Assembly (NCBI GenBank): GCA_051453625.1
Contig: JBOZIK010000001.1
Location: forward strand, 243,319,108 to 243,383,107
DNA: 64,000 nucleotides
Reading direction: 5' to 3'
Origin: Welwitschia mirabilis
Lineage: Eukaryota; Gnetophyta; Gnetopsida; Welwitschiales
In this document: one piece after another, positions 11,970 to 22,369 of the stretch
How positions within the stretch are numbered: position 1 is the first letter of the stretch
Layout of the letters: the number at the start of each line of letters is the position of its first letter
Notes under the pieces: generated by a model
What the model was told of the DNA's origin: nothing
Seen by the model: the letters and a program-made list of their open reading frames with translations, nothing else
Database searches by the model: none
Made by a program: the position numbers and the translations under genes

Positions 11970-13199
11970 TGTGTATTGCGGTATGAATTTATATAAGCTT
12001 TAGGTCCTTCAGTAGATCTTGTCATTCACAAAACTTGCAAAAAAACACACACTAGTATAGACAAAAGTTAACTCAAATGTCATAATCCATTGAAGGTATT
12101 AAGACTAGAAGTTAAATAATTGATTTCAAAAAAGTATTTTAGTCTTTTTTTCTTTTAGTAAATAAAAATAATAAACAATGGAATGCAATGCAAGATGAAT
12201 GATGATGAAATGCAAATGTAATGAATAATAAATTTATTTGACTATCAATCTTTTTAGCACTAATATTAGTACTTATAACTTAGATTAATTAGGGAAACTA
12301 TCACTTAACTTTAACTAACATAAGCTATAAGATACATTAAATAGAGTTTGCAATTATGATAATGCAATATTAAATAAATTCAAAGCTAAATTAATAATGT
12401 TAATCTTAACAAATGTTGCCTTTATGATCTAGATTAACTATGAAGCTATCACAGAATCATAATCAACTTAAACCATAAGGGAGTTTCACATAATACAAGT
12501 GAAAGAGTTCTTGTATTAATATATAATTAAAATCCACTTACAAAGTTGTAGCACCTCAATGGAGAAAAAAAAGCCCAACACTAAGGAACACTTCTCTCTA
12601 TATCATAGGATGGATCTCTTGTCCTTCAATCTCCTATCATAAGACTTTCTTTCTAGTACAAAAGATGAATTAGGAATAAGGAAAAGGGAGGTATTTATAG
12701 TTTTACATTAAAGGTTTTAGAAATGAAATCCTAGAAGTTATATAAGAAACCCTAGTATCCCAAATGGAATGCATGACACCATTACAAAGATAATTCAAGT
12801 TCATTAATACAAAATAGTTGTCATTCTTCCTGTTGTCTGGACGACATGGGGGATGATTCCCCATAATAATAGATAAGTCATCAGCTTCTAGCCTCACAAT
12901 CAGTCCCTCAGTCTAAAGTCCATGTTAGCACAATATTATCCTAACTATTGTCTAGATGACATAGGAAATGATAGTATTCCTTATCGTTTTATCTAAGAGT
13001 CTGTATCATTGATCTTCTTCTCTAAATGCTAAGTGTCAAAATATGTCTGAAATTCCTTTAAATATATCAAGAATTGTATGTTTCTATGATTATTACATTG
13101 ACTTTTTATAATTATTAGAATTGCATCTAAACCTATATAAATGTCTTGCAAAAGTAATTAAAATACCCTATCAAATACATAGAATTTAACATCACAACA
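11970..13199 (-). repeat. 3' LTR of the LARD-like element
   Basis: About 1.23 kb, beginning TGTTGTGATG on the minus strand at 13199 and ending in CA at 11970. It aligns with 17908-18816 over the part that survives there. It contains a TATA box, two near-palindromes (12833 and 12948) and the block 'CCTCAATGGAG' shared with the Athila-like LTRs. Confidence 0.8.
12692..12700 (-). promoter_or_regulatory. TATA box of the LARD-like 3' LTR
   Basis: The minus strand reads CTATAAATA. The same element at the same relative place occurs in the 5' LTR (18612-18620), which supports it as the LTR promoter. Confidence 0.5.
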
Positions 13200-13220
13200 T
13201 AGCCCTTCACTTAGCCTTAT
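13200..13220 (-). other. Polypurine tract of the LARD-like element
   Basis: On the minus strand AAGGCTAAGTGAAGGGCTA runs directly into the LTR start TGTTGTGATG. The Athila-like copy has AAGGCTAAGTAGGACTA before its LTR at 29703. The two are nearly identical, which ties the elements together. Confidence 0.65.
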
Positions 13221-14700
13221 TAATCCCTAACAAAATAAGCCATAGACTACAAATTGTGAATCAAATTTAATAAGATAGATAGTAACTAGGGAAACATAAA
13301 TTAAGTTTAGCATGTAAGATCAAATATTAAAAACTGGCAAATTGATGTAGTATCTCTATAGAATGCATGCTGGATCTTTATCCTGTGTGCCATTTGGACA
13401 ACAATGGGGATGATAGGCTTATAAAATCAAAGTTAAAGTTAATTACCTATGAACATGATCATCAAAAAAATCCAAATACTAAAACCTTTGTTACTTCCCC
13501 ACTTAAAATTTTTAACACATCATAAGATAAAAATTAAAGATCATATATAAAAATTATCATAAGATACAATAGTGATAGCTTCAAAAAATGATGATGGTTA
13601 TGCATAATCAAAGTAATAATAGCTCAAAATGATGTGTAAAGTTTAATAAATAAGTTTTAGATTCATTCTTTAAGCGGAAAATACATCAAAAATAATCATA
13701 ACATTACTTCCCTTGTTTATGGTTTATTGAGTAGAGGGTCCTATAATTGTGCTATTGTAGCTTGCTAAATAACTCTCATAATGCATATCATACAAGTAAT
13801 ATGAAATCATAAATTAATCCATGCATCACATATATGTATCTTGGAAGCTCAAAATAACTCTCATAAATAAAAGTTTTACTTAATATCTTAAAAATATCTT
13901 AGAAATCTATCCTAACCCCAGCCCTTACCCCCAAAGGAGAACTAATACATCCTATATTGCAATAAAATAAGAAGTAGAGGTTGTTGTTTACCTCATTGTC
14001 TAGACAATAGACATTAGATAACATTCAAAAAAAAAAAAGGATTTGGAAAAATAGTGAAGTTTAAGAAGAATTGAATAATCAATTATAGCAATAGTAAAGA
14101 TTCAAAAAGTTATCATAATAAAGTCTAAAAGATGGATAAAGCCAAGAACTATTATCAAAATGATAATGGTATAGGATTTAAATGTGGAAAGAACTCAAGG
14201 AAAAAGACAAGAATAATGTCATGACAATGCACCAAGGAGAGAGAATCAACTCTAAAGAAAATTCTCAAATATGCCCAAAACTGATAAGCATTTAAGATTG
14301 GTAAGTGGATGTATGTAAACTCAAAATTAAACTAGAAATAACATCATCATGAATGAAAGGAATGCATCAATCACATGCTAAAAGAAAAATAACTATTATG
14401 GGTAAAACCCATAAGTGAAAAATAAAAATATAATCAAAAAACTACTAAATGCTATTATGCTAAAAGACACATGGAAATCACTTTGAAATTCCAAATAAAA
14501 CAACTAAGGAAGATAAAATAAAAATAGAAAACTAGGAACATGTAGAATATTATTTACCCACTAAAAATTCTAGCATAGTAAAGTCTCTTGGTAGAATTCA
14601 TAAAGATCACTTGATCAATGATGCATGACATAATGTTAAAAAAAGTAAAAAATAAAAAACTTCAGCAAGTACCACTCGAATAGGTAATGATTATGATGAT
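13221..14700 (-). other. LARD-like internal 3' region, non-coding
   Basis: No usable frame is seen. Two copies of the recurrent near-palindrome are present (13389-13402 and CATTGTCTAGACAATAG at 13994-14010). Nothing here recalls the env-like segment at 27800-28790 of the Athila-like copy, so that part is absent from this element. Confidence 0.5.
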
Positions 14701-14763
14701 GTCAAGTATTTCTAGCATTTTCAATCAATGAATGATAAAATCAAAAATTTCTTAGAAATGGAC

Positions 14764-15033
14764 TCACTTGCTCACATCCAAAAACAACACTAGAATCCAA
14801 AAAAGTAGAATGATCTCGTGGGAGTACCATATGAAAAATAAGTTTAGAAAATAAGCAATGCTCCTAATGATACTAGGGATATGACTAATCCTATAGCCTC
14901 TAAGTGATAATTGTTTCCATGATGAGGGGAGTATAATCACTATTAAAAAAGTAAGAACCGACATATCATGGCTAATTGATCCCTTAGTGAAGTATTCATA
15001 GCTACCATATACACTACTAAATGCCCCTATCAA
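14764..15033 (-). CDS. Small hydrophobic frame in the Athila/LARD post-pol region
   Basis: This open frame of 89 codons sits in the LARD internal region. It has two hydrophobic segments: SVLTFLIVIIL at about residues 25-35, and a longer one at about residues 58-85 that includes IILLFWILVLFL. A basic patch with RGYRISHIPSIIR lies between them. The plus Athila-like copy has the related GYRISGVLSIIRG at about 25785-25825, interrupted by stops. Position after integrase and membrane-like character would fit an env-like product, but no family signature is visible. It may simply be a frame that escaped stops. The ATG is uncertain. Confidence 0.3.
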   Translation of the reverse strand: MIGAFSSVYGSYEYFTKGSISHDMSVLTFLIVIILPSSWKQLSLRGYRISHIPSIIRSIAYFLNLFFIWYSHEIILLFWILVLFLDVSK

Positions 15034-15122
15034 GAAAATTAGCCCTAATGTGCTTGCGATAGGACATTATTGTGATTAGTTTTTAGCTTTAAATATAAAA
15101 GATTATAGTTATTAATTATTTA

Positions 15123-15172
15123 CTTTTTTTCTTTTCTTTTCTTTTCTTTTCTTTTCTTTTATTTTCTTTTTT
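15123..15172. repeat. (CTTTT)n microsatellite
   Basis: About eight tandem CTTTT units with small impurities. In the minus orientation of the element it is AAAAG-rich, and it lies where the Athila-like copy has an A-rich and (GA)n tract (25395-25567). Confidence 0.85.
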
Positions 15173-16479
15173 ATAAAAGTAAAGGGATAAATTCCACATG
15201 ACCAAGTACTCTTACGGACAAGTTGAAGTAATGAGATGAGAAACAAGGAATAACACTCTTTAAACAATTAAAGATTTAAATCATTAAGAGAGAATAAAAG
15301 AGCCAAGGCATCTTCCTTTGAAATAAATTTCATAGATATACAAATGTCTTAAGATTGGGTGAATCCTATCTTATCACTTTGAAATGCTCAAGTAAAAGAT
15401 TTACTACTCAGGATAACTTCCTAAAGTAAGACATTAGTCAAGTTAAAGATATTTAAATAATATCATGATGTACACCAAAGGATCAGCTAAGGAAGTATTT
15501 AGATAATGGTAGAAAAAACCTCTAAAACAAGTGCTTTTATCATGTTCAAGCTTTAATTCATAGGTGATTTGTATATTTTTAACCTTTTATTTATAACTTC
15601 TAAAGTTTCTCAGTGTTCAAATTGGAGATTTCAATTGAGCCACTAAAATGTACTTTTTTTAAAAGTTAAAGGTTAATTAGTAGTGTAAAAGATGCACTTA
15701 GGTATTGTAATTTTTAAAAAAATAAGGGTCAAACCAAATAGAAACCAATTGATAAAACATAAAAGGTATGCAATCATTTTAGAGTAAAATCAATTATCAG
15801 AATAGAAATTAAAAGATAAAGCTTTAATAGTATAAATTTTAGAATCCAAATAAGAGATAAAGAATTGATAAAGTCCATTAACAAATAATCTCTTATTGAA
15901 ACATCATAAATAATGACTATCTTTATATAATTCATTCAAGGTACTACTCAAAGAATGGATCTAAGAGATATTTAAAGGCTTTTTATAATGCTTAATAAGA
16001 TTAAGAAACTCTTATAGATTCAATTCTAGGCATGGGTAATTGTCAAGAAGATAAGTTTTACCCCAATTTAAAATTCCAATATATCCCANNNNNNNNNNGA
16101 GATTAAGATATATTAAGAATAGACTCTTCAAAATTATGTGTTTCATGAAACTCAAGCAAAAACATGTGGCTTTGAAAATTATATGAATGTTCAAATGGAA
16201 GGGATAGAGAAATATGATCATTATCAATATCATAAGGTAATGTGAAACTAGAAGTTAAAGGAAGGATGTGATTTGGAGTTGTACATGAAAGCATAGGTGG
16301 AAAGGATCGAGAAACATGGGTAGAATAAACAAGTATATACTTTATGAAGTTTAAATGAATCTCTATGGGTCTTTATTATGTTCATTTTTTTCATTATTGT
16401 CTTTATTGTTAATTTGTTAAGTTGTCTCTTCACTTTCCTCATCATTGTTTTTGACTGTATCATCCTTCTCTTGTTGAGT

Positions 16480-17110
16480 ATTACTCTCATTCTCTAAGTT
16501 ATTAGATTCATCAAAAAGGTCCTCAAGAAAAATGTGAGCATCATCTTCATCATAGATTGAAACATTTTTAAGTTCTTCATGAATGGATTTTCATTTATAT
16601 TTTCTAGTAGTAAATGAATGACAAGGATATAATCTAATACCTTAATATCATTATCTAATAAATAATAATCCTCATTCTTATTGTTGAAAAAATGAATTGA
16701 ATCATTTTTATCTCTTCTTTAATCATCTTGTAATGATTATTATGTTGAATTTTGATCTAAAATATCATCTTTTTTTTCAAAGCAAGAATTATTATCACTT
16801 GTTTCTAAGTTCTCCTCATTTTCCTCAAGATATGATATAGTAGGATAAATCTGAGAATGTTGTGTTATGAAAAAACCTTAATTTTGTAACGGTGTTTATT
16901 AAAAGATCTTAATTAGATTTTCTAGGTTCTTATTAGTATATTCTTTTCTCTTCTTCATTTCTTCAATCATTTATTTTATTGAATCATTTTCTTCCTCATA
17001 GTAGTTCATAGGAGGTGGGTATTCTTCATGGTGATTCATAGGAAATGGATGGGATTAACTAAAATAATTGTAGGATGTTTCTCTAAATGAGGTTGAATCT
17101 TAAAGTGTTG
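16480..17110 (-). pseudogene. Gag-like acidic frame of the LARD-like element
   Basis: Read on the minus strand, this stretch gives a Pro-rich entry (MNHHEEYPPPMNYYEEEN), a coiled segment (MIEEMKKRKEYTNKNLENL) and then a long Glu/Asn/Asp-rich tail with few stops. That composition resembles the linker and C-terminal part of plant Ty3 gag proteins. No zinc knuckle is seen. It lies just downstream of the leader, where gag belongs. I cannot assign a family with certainty. A 10-base run of N lies further on at 16089-16098. Confidence 0.4.
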
Positions 17111-17886
17111 AAAATTTGCATTGTCATTTCTATACAAAGTTCAAACAGAAGAAAGGAAAAAATAAGGGGATTAAAAGAGAATGAAGCCTAATTCCTACTC
17201 TTAACATTATTTTCTATTCTTTGTTCTCTTTCTACAAACATTTCTCAAAGTGTTTTCTTACCATTGTTCTCAACATTTCTCAAGTTTTTCTTTCTTTTAG
17301 AAAGAATTTCCATAAGGGTTCTTTTATCATGATTCATTTGAAATAAATGATAAGGATAAAACAAAAAGAATTAATCAAGATTGTAAGGAAGATAAGTACC
17401 AAGTGAAGATCAAGCTTTATTCCCTCTGATATTTCATGTTTTCACCCATTTGTTTGAATCCTTAATCACTTAGAAGATGTGAAAAATCATCATCTTAATG
17501 GTTATCTAGAATATATGTAGAATGACAAAAATTTAATTATAGAAAAAAAAGAAAGAACTAGAGAAAAATCAATAAATAAAAGCAAATACTGATAGTCATC
17601 CACCTCGTCATATAGATAAGAAAGAGGATGATGTCAACTTTATTATGCTATCAAAAAATAAAAAAATCTTATTGCATAAAAATAGAAAATCATAAATCAT
17701 CATTTACTTAGTCATTTGGATGATAAAGAGGGTGACAGGGCTTATTAATGCTATGAAAAACGAAAACTATAGAAAATAAACTTATGAAATCTAGAGTAAA
17801 AATACAATGCTATATAAACAAATAACTTAAACCAAAATCTAAGGTACTTATTTGGATAGTAATAATTCTCTAACTTCTTGCAGCCT
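17111..17886 (-). other. Leader of the LARD-like element
   Basis: Non-coding interval between primer site and gag-like frame. It carries the near-palindrome GTCATTTGGATGAT at 17711-17724 and a weaker copy near 17596. The layout parallels 1901-2576 of the minus Athila-like copy. Confidence 0.5.
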
Positions 17887-17904
17887 TTTCCAGCAATGGT
17901 GCCA
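17887..17904 (-). other. Primer binding site, tRNA-Asp type
   Basis: The minus strand reads TGGCACCATTGCTGGAAA. The established Athila primer site is TGGCGCCGTTGCCGGGGA. Every difference is a G-to-A or C-to-T transition, most at CpG or CHG positions. It starts three bases from the LTR end (17908). Confidence 0.8.
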
Positions 17905-17907
17905 AAA

Positions 17908-18816
17908 TGTTGTAGTGTAATTTTTTTCAATATTTAAGTTCATAAGTAGTAATTAGAAATACTTGTAAAAAAACACACACTAGTATAGATCAAAGTTAAC
18001 CTAAATATCATAATCCATTAAATACACTAAGACTATAAGTTAGAGAATTGATTTCAAAAAAGTATTTTTAGTCTTTTTTTAGTAAATGTAAATAATAAAT
18101 AATACAAATTTAATGCAATATAAATAATGATGAAATACAAATTTAATAAATAATGAATCTATTTAACTATCAATCTTTTCTTACCAAGATCAGTCCTTAT
18201 AATTTAGATCAATTACGAAAACTATCACTTAACCTTAATGAACATAAGTTATAAGATACATCAAACAGAGTATGCACTTGTGGAAATGCAATATGAAATG
18301 AATGCAAATCTAAACTAATAGTATCAATCTTAATAAAGATTACCCTCATGATCTAGCTTGACTATGAATCTATCACAGAATAATAATCAACTTAAATCAT
18401 AAGTGAGGTTCACACAATAAAAGTAAAAAATTTCCTATATTAATCTTGAATTAACATTCACTTATAAGGTAGTAGCACCTCAATGGAGGATACACAATTT
18501 AACACCAAGAAAGACTTCACTCCATATCATAGGATGGACCTCCTATCCTTCAATATCCTGTCACAAGACTTTCTAGTATAAAAGATGAATTAGGAATGAG
18601 AACAAGAAAGGTATTTATAGTTTTACATTGAAGGTTTTAAAAATGAATCCTTAGAAGTTAAAGAAGAAATCCTAGTAGTCTATATGGGGTGCATGATCCT
18701 ATTATAAAGATAATTCAATTCCGTTGATACAAAATAGTTGTTATCCTTCTTGTCATCTAGATGACACTAAGGACAATACCCTATAATAATAGGTGAGCCA
18801 TTAGCTTCTAGCCACA
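17908..18816 (-). repeat. 5' LTR of the LARD-like element, truncated
   Basis: This aligns with 11970 to about 12890 of the other LTR. The remaining 300 bases or so are missing: the sequence changes to a copia LTR near 18817. It contains the TATA element at 18612-18620 and a perfect 16-base palindrome, TGTCATCTAGATGACA, at 18751-18766. Confidence 0.8.
18612..18620 (-). promoter_or_regulatory. TATA box of the LARD-like 5' LTR
   Basis: CTATAAATA on the minus strand, conserved with 12692-12700. Transcription would run leftwards into the primer site. Confidence 0.5.
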
Positions 18817-19285
18817 TAGACTAATATGCAAAATATTCTTTGTTGATAATGATTTTTCTTAGAGCCTTATAAATAATATGACTTTAAGAAGATGAAGATT
18901 ATAACTTAGAGAATGCTTGGTGAATAAATTGGAGAAGGAAAAGTAAGAAATATACATTGAAATCTTAAAAGAAATTCTTATTGAGGAACTTGATAAGATA
19001 GGTCTTAGTAAGGAGCATGGCTCACTTGTATTCTCCCTTGAACACTACCAAGCATCTAAGTGGTAAAGCCTAAGTAATGCTTTGATATCCACTATTAAGG
19101 AGAGAGCTAATGAAATCTTTACTAATTTAATTCTAGTTTGTAAGTATTGTAATTTTTATTTTAGTAATACAAAATGATTTTTCTAAGACTCTGTTTCCTA
19201 CATATTTTTTCTTTCTTTTTCATTCCTCTCTGGAAAAACAATTTTAAAAGTGTTCTTAGGATTTTATTATACAATCTCTAGATCA
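18817..19285 (+). repeat. Copia-type LTR, upstream copy
   Basis: About 0.47 kb, aligning in direct orientation with 31018-31482. It is followed two bases later by a decayed tRNA-Met primer site, so it is a 5' LTR. A TATAAATA element lies near 18868. Its left edge abuts the truncated LARD LTR; the first bases may be lost, since no clear TG start is seen. Confidence 0.7.
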
Positions 19286-19287
19286 TC

Positions 19288-19299
19288 TAGTATTAGAGA
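19288..19299 (+). other. Copia primer binding site, initiator tRNA-Met type
   Basis: TAGTATTAGAGA corresponds to the usual TGGTATCAGAGC with C-to-T and G-to-A changes. It directly follows the LTR end ATCA at 19285. Confidence 0.65.
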
Positions 19300-19315
19300 A
19301 AGTTGCGAATTTTAT

Positions 19316-19710
19316 ATGGAGTTGACTACTCTCTTTGATTTTTAAAAGGATTCTGCTAAAGAAACCAATAGTTTCCCACTTGGAAAAGTGTCTTACAAGT
19401 ATAGAACTAATGATGGAACATATTTTAAGGATGATGAATATGATGGTAATGAAGTTGAATAAGATTTCTATCCCAAGAATATAAAGTTAAATTTAGAGAA
19501 GAAGTTAAAAGAAGAATAGTCTATAATGGAAGATTTACTAAAGAAAGATGCTATGCATGAAAATAAAGTGAGAAGTTGGACATAGACTATGTGCCTAATC
19601 ATATGAAATTAGTTTCAAAGGAGAATGTTATGTATGAAAAGCATAAATACAAGAAGGGTAACTATGACTACAAGACCAGTAACTATGAGTACAAGAGAAG
19701 CTGGAATAGC
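19316..19710 (+). pseudogene. Unidentified frame downstream of the copia primer site
   Basis: Starting at the ATG at 19316, a frame runs with only three stops for about 90 codons, then shifts and continues to 19710. It is rich in Lys, Asp and Glu. Near the end it has an internal repeat of the type NYDYKTSNYEYK. It is placed where copia gag belongs, but I see no zinc knuckle or known gag core. A gag-only (TR-GAG-like) non-autonomous copia element is possible. No copia pol follows before the next element. Confidence 0.3.
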
Positions 19711-20032
19711 TTATTTCTACCTGCATAGATATCATCTTGGTTTGTTGCAGGTCCATGTGTTTTAGGGTAATGAAGGATATTCTTGTTGTTTTATCTTTTT
19801 ATCCAAGACGTCTCTAATCTAGAGAGGACTAGCATTTTTATTATATTTTTCCTTGGGTTATTCCCTAGCAAAATCATGAGTGGTACATTTTGCTATTACA
19901 TGAACATTAGAGATGAAATGAGGCTGCGCCCAGCTGGGTTTATTAAAGAAAAAATGAGTGATGAAATTTATTCCATATGAGTCATAATGAATATCGAACT
20001 TATAACTATTATTAATCAGTGGCTGGTGACCC
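19711..20032 (+). other. Unassigned, relatively GC-rich stretch
   Basis: An open frame of 65 codons (19783-19980) begins with a hydrophobic half and ends with a basic segment containing RDEMRLRPAGFIKEK. No family is recognised. GCGCCCAGCTGG at about 19924-19936 is unusually GC-rich for this window. The stretch does not match gag upstream of 20346, so it is not part of the Athila-like element. Confidence 0.3.
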
Positions 20033-20345
20033 CTAGCTTAGATATATAATACATATATATATCNNNNNNNNNNNNNNNNNNNNNNNNNNNNNNNNNNNNN
20101 ATTTGCTTAAACATTGACCATTAACCAAAAGTTAATGCTTATTCTCACCAAAATTTTCCTACTGTTAGCCAAATTTTCCTTGGATAATTTTGGCTGAGAA
20201 TAAGCATTGACGTTTGGTCAATGGTCAATGTTTAAGCAAATATATTTTCCTTAATGCTTGTAGCCTCATCGAGAAGAAGAAAAATTTTGATAAATCTTGG
20301 CCAACTTTTAAATATATATATATATGTATTATATATCTAAGCTAG
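20033..20345. mobile_element. Fold-back (MITE-like) element with long inverted repeats
   Basis: The outer arms CTAGCTTAGATATATAATAC (from 20033) and its inverse (to 20345) are perfect over 20 bases or more. Inner arms at 20101-20147 and about 20195-20241 are also nearly perfect inverses, around the segment TTGCTTAAACATTGACC. The whole unit of about 313 bases can fold into one hairpin. A 37-base run of N (20064-20100) falls in the left arm. The dinucleotide TA flanks the GCTTAGA termini on both sides, compatible with a TA target duplication, but the surrounding CTAG palindrome makes this ambiguous. No transposase is encoded. The superfamily is unknown. Confidence 0.7.
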
Positions 20346-21450
20346 TTAAACCTTACTTTAGAAAATTCTTGGAAAGTATTGGAAAAGTTGGTATATGTGA
20401 GTCAAACTTGGTCTAAACCCTCATCTAGAGAAAATTAAAATGTACATCAAATCATTAAAGATCTTAAGGAGATAAAGCAAGAAAAAGAAGAAATAAGAAC
20501 TAAAAATAAACCAATAAATGTCATTAAGGATTTCATCTCAACTTTAGAAAAATACACTCAAATGATTTTAGATGCAAATGTGCTAATCGAAAAGAGTGTA
20601 GTTGAAGCCACAACTTGTGATTTATGTGATGATAATTATCATGCTACAAAGAGTGCCCTTTACTTCCAACATACAAAGAAAGAATCTATAAAAAAGTGTA
20701 TGATTTTAATCAAATGTCTTTAAAATTTAACCACAACCAAAACCAAAGTCAAATCCAAAATCATAACAATTTTTAACCTAGGATGAATGGGCAATCCCAT
20801 TTTAAAAATCTTTAAAGAAATAATCTTAACTTTTAATCATTTAAAAATATATTTAAGAATATAAATTTCCAATTAAACAACTCAAATAATCAAGCAAGCT
20901 CTTCTAACTTATAAAACCAAAGTGATCCACTTAGAAATTCTATTGATAAGTTGAGAAAGACACAAGAAAAAACAAATTCCAACATTGAAAATATTGTGAG
21001 TATTTTGAAATAAATCATGCTTGCTAACCAAAGATCATAAAGGTCACTTATCACTCAACCTTTATTAAACCTAAATAAAGTTAAAAAAGATTGTAAGGTA
21101 GTAACAAGAAGTAGAAATAAGATAACACCTCTTTCTCATGAGGCTTCAACATCTCAAAGTGATAAAAATAATGAAGAAGAGGATATAGAAATTTTAGAAA
21201 ATCATTCTTTTCCTTTTCTTTTAAACAACAAAAATAAAAATTCTTCTCATAAGAAACCTGATACCCCTTGGCTTGATAAATTAAACACAAATCCTATCTT
21301 TAATGATTATTTAAAAGACTTAATACAAAATGTGAGTATAAATTTACCATTTTGGAAACTTTTACAAGAGAATCCTAAGTATTCTAAGTTGTGAAAAGAC
21401 TTTATTAAGAGGAAACAGAAATGAATAATCTCTAGTAAAGTATTCCTAGC
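20346..21450 (+). pseudogene. Athila-like gag, C-terminal half
   Basis: LLNLTLEN near the start matches the end of the gag core in the copy at 1-1900. A zinc-knuckle remnant at about 20617-20650 reads CDLCDDNYHATKSA: the last Cys is gone. A Gln/Asn-rich stretch follows near 20730-20900. Near 21105-21260 is an acidic segment (SQSDKNNEEEDIEIL), then a segment near 21330-21400 that matches the region before protease in Athila gag (PFWKLLQENPKYSKL). Gag would form the particle. Several stops are present. Confidence 0.75.
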
Positions 21451-21985
21451 TCAATCCATTAACAACTTAGTCTTATTGAAATATGTAAAGTTTAAAGATT
21501 TAGGGGCAGTAACTATTAGTGTTACTTTAGAGGAAAATAGAAGGATTAAGAAATCCTTGATTGATATTCGAGCTAGTGTCAACATTATACCTTTACACAT
21601 TTATTAACAACTTGGATTAAAAGATAGAATAAAGCCTACAAAGATAATTGTAGAATTGGTTGATACTTCTATTAAGAAATCTTTAGGTGTGATTAAGAAT
21701 TTAGTCATTCAGATTGAAGAAGCATTCTAACCCATTGATGTTTTTATGATAATAGCTAAACATAATAGTGATTATCCTTTACTTTTAGGTAGATATTTTT
21801 GTGTAACAGTCCATTGTATAATAGATATAAGAACATGTTTTATGGAGTGTCATTTAAAAAATAAGAAGTTTTCAATAAGAGTGTTTGATGTGGCTAAAAA
21901 ACATTTAGAAAATGATTTGAATGTGGATGAGGAAATTAAGATAACTTTATTTTTATAGCACTATCCACTTGAAGAGAAATGGTTA
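21451..21985 (+). pseudogene. Athila-like aspartic protease remnant
   Basis: LIDIRASVNIIPLHIYQQLG at about 21560-21620 corresponds to the protease active-site block (LIDLGASVNLMPLSVYxxLG), with the catalytic Asp kept and Gly replaced by Arg. YPLLLGRYFCVTV at 21772-21810 matches the PLILGRPFLAT block. Part of the frame is open from 21746 to 21958. Confidence 0.8.
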
Positions 21986-22369
21986 ATGCTTCATAAACTA
22001 ACTGTGTTTGATGATAGTAGATAGCTTAAAAAATTTTTATGAAGTTCAACTTAATTTTGATCATCTAGAAATTGATTATTTTAATATGAAGAGTAAAGAG
22101 ATTGAGTCTGTTAACTGTACAAAAGTCCAACATCTAATTCAAACTAAGATTTTATATTTTAAGGGTGATCATTCACTACTAACATCTAGATAATAGTTTA
22201 AGATGATAGTGAGATTTCTTGAAAATTTAATAGAAAAAAAAATTCTAAATTTAAATCTGAATCTGAAATCTTTATCTAGTGGACTAAAATACATTTTTCT
22301 AAATAATGATCTAAAAAACCTTTGATAATTAATGAAAATCTTTTTTCTCAATAAGAATTGAGTTTAATC

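Larger units (their letters stand above)
11970..18816 (-). mobile_element. LARD-like non-autonomous relative of the Athila-like element
   Basis: Two LTRs in the same orientation (11970-13199 and 17908-18816) enclose about 4.7 kb. A primer site adjoins the right LTR and a polypurine tract adjoins the left one, so the element is transcribed right to left. No protease, RT, RNase H or integrase is visible. The interval 14700-15480 matches the post-pol region of the Athila-like copy (about 25100-25900), including an open hydrophobic frame and a microsatellite in the same place. The polypurine tract and LTR start also match. The simplest reading is that pol was lost and the element relied on Athila proteins. 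The 5' LTR is truncated at 18816 where a copia LTR begins. Confidence 0.7.

Noticed and set aside
12703-12897. Open frame of 64 codons within an LTR
   Set aside because: It lies inside the LARD 3' LTR just upstream of its TATA box on the minus strand; the corresponding stretch of the other LTR is not similarly open.
15123-15172. Telomere-like or CRISPR-like array
   Set aside because: It is a simple CTTTT microsatellite. No spaced direct repeats of CRISPR type occur anywhere in the window.
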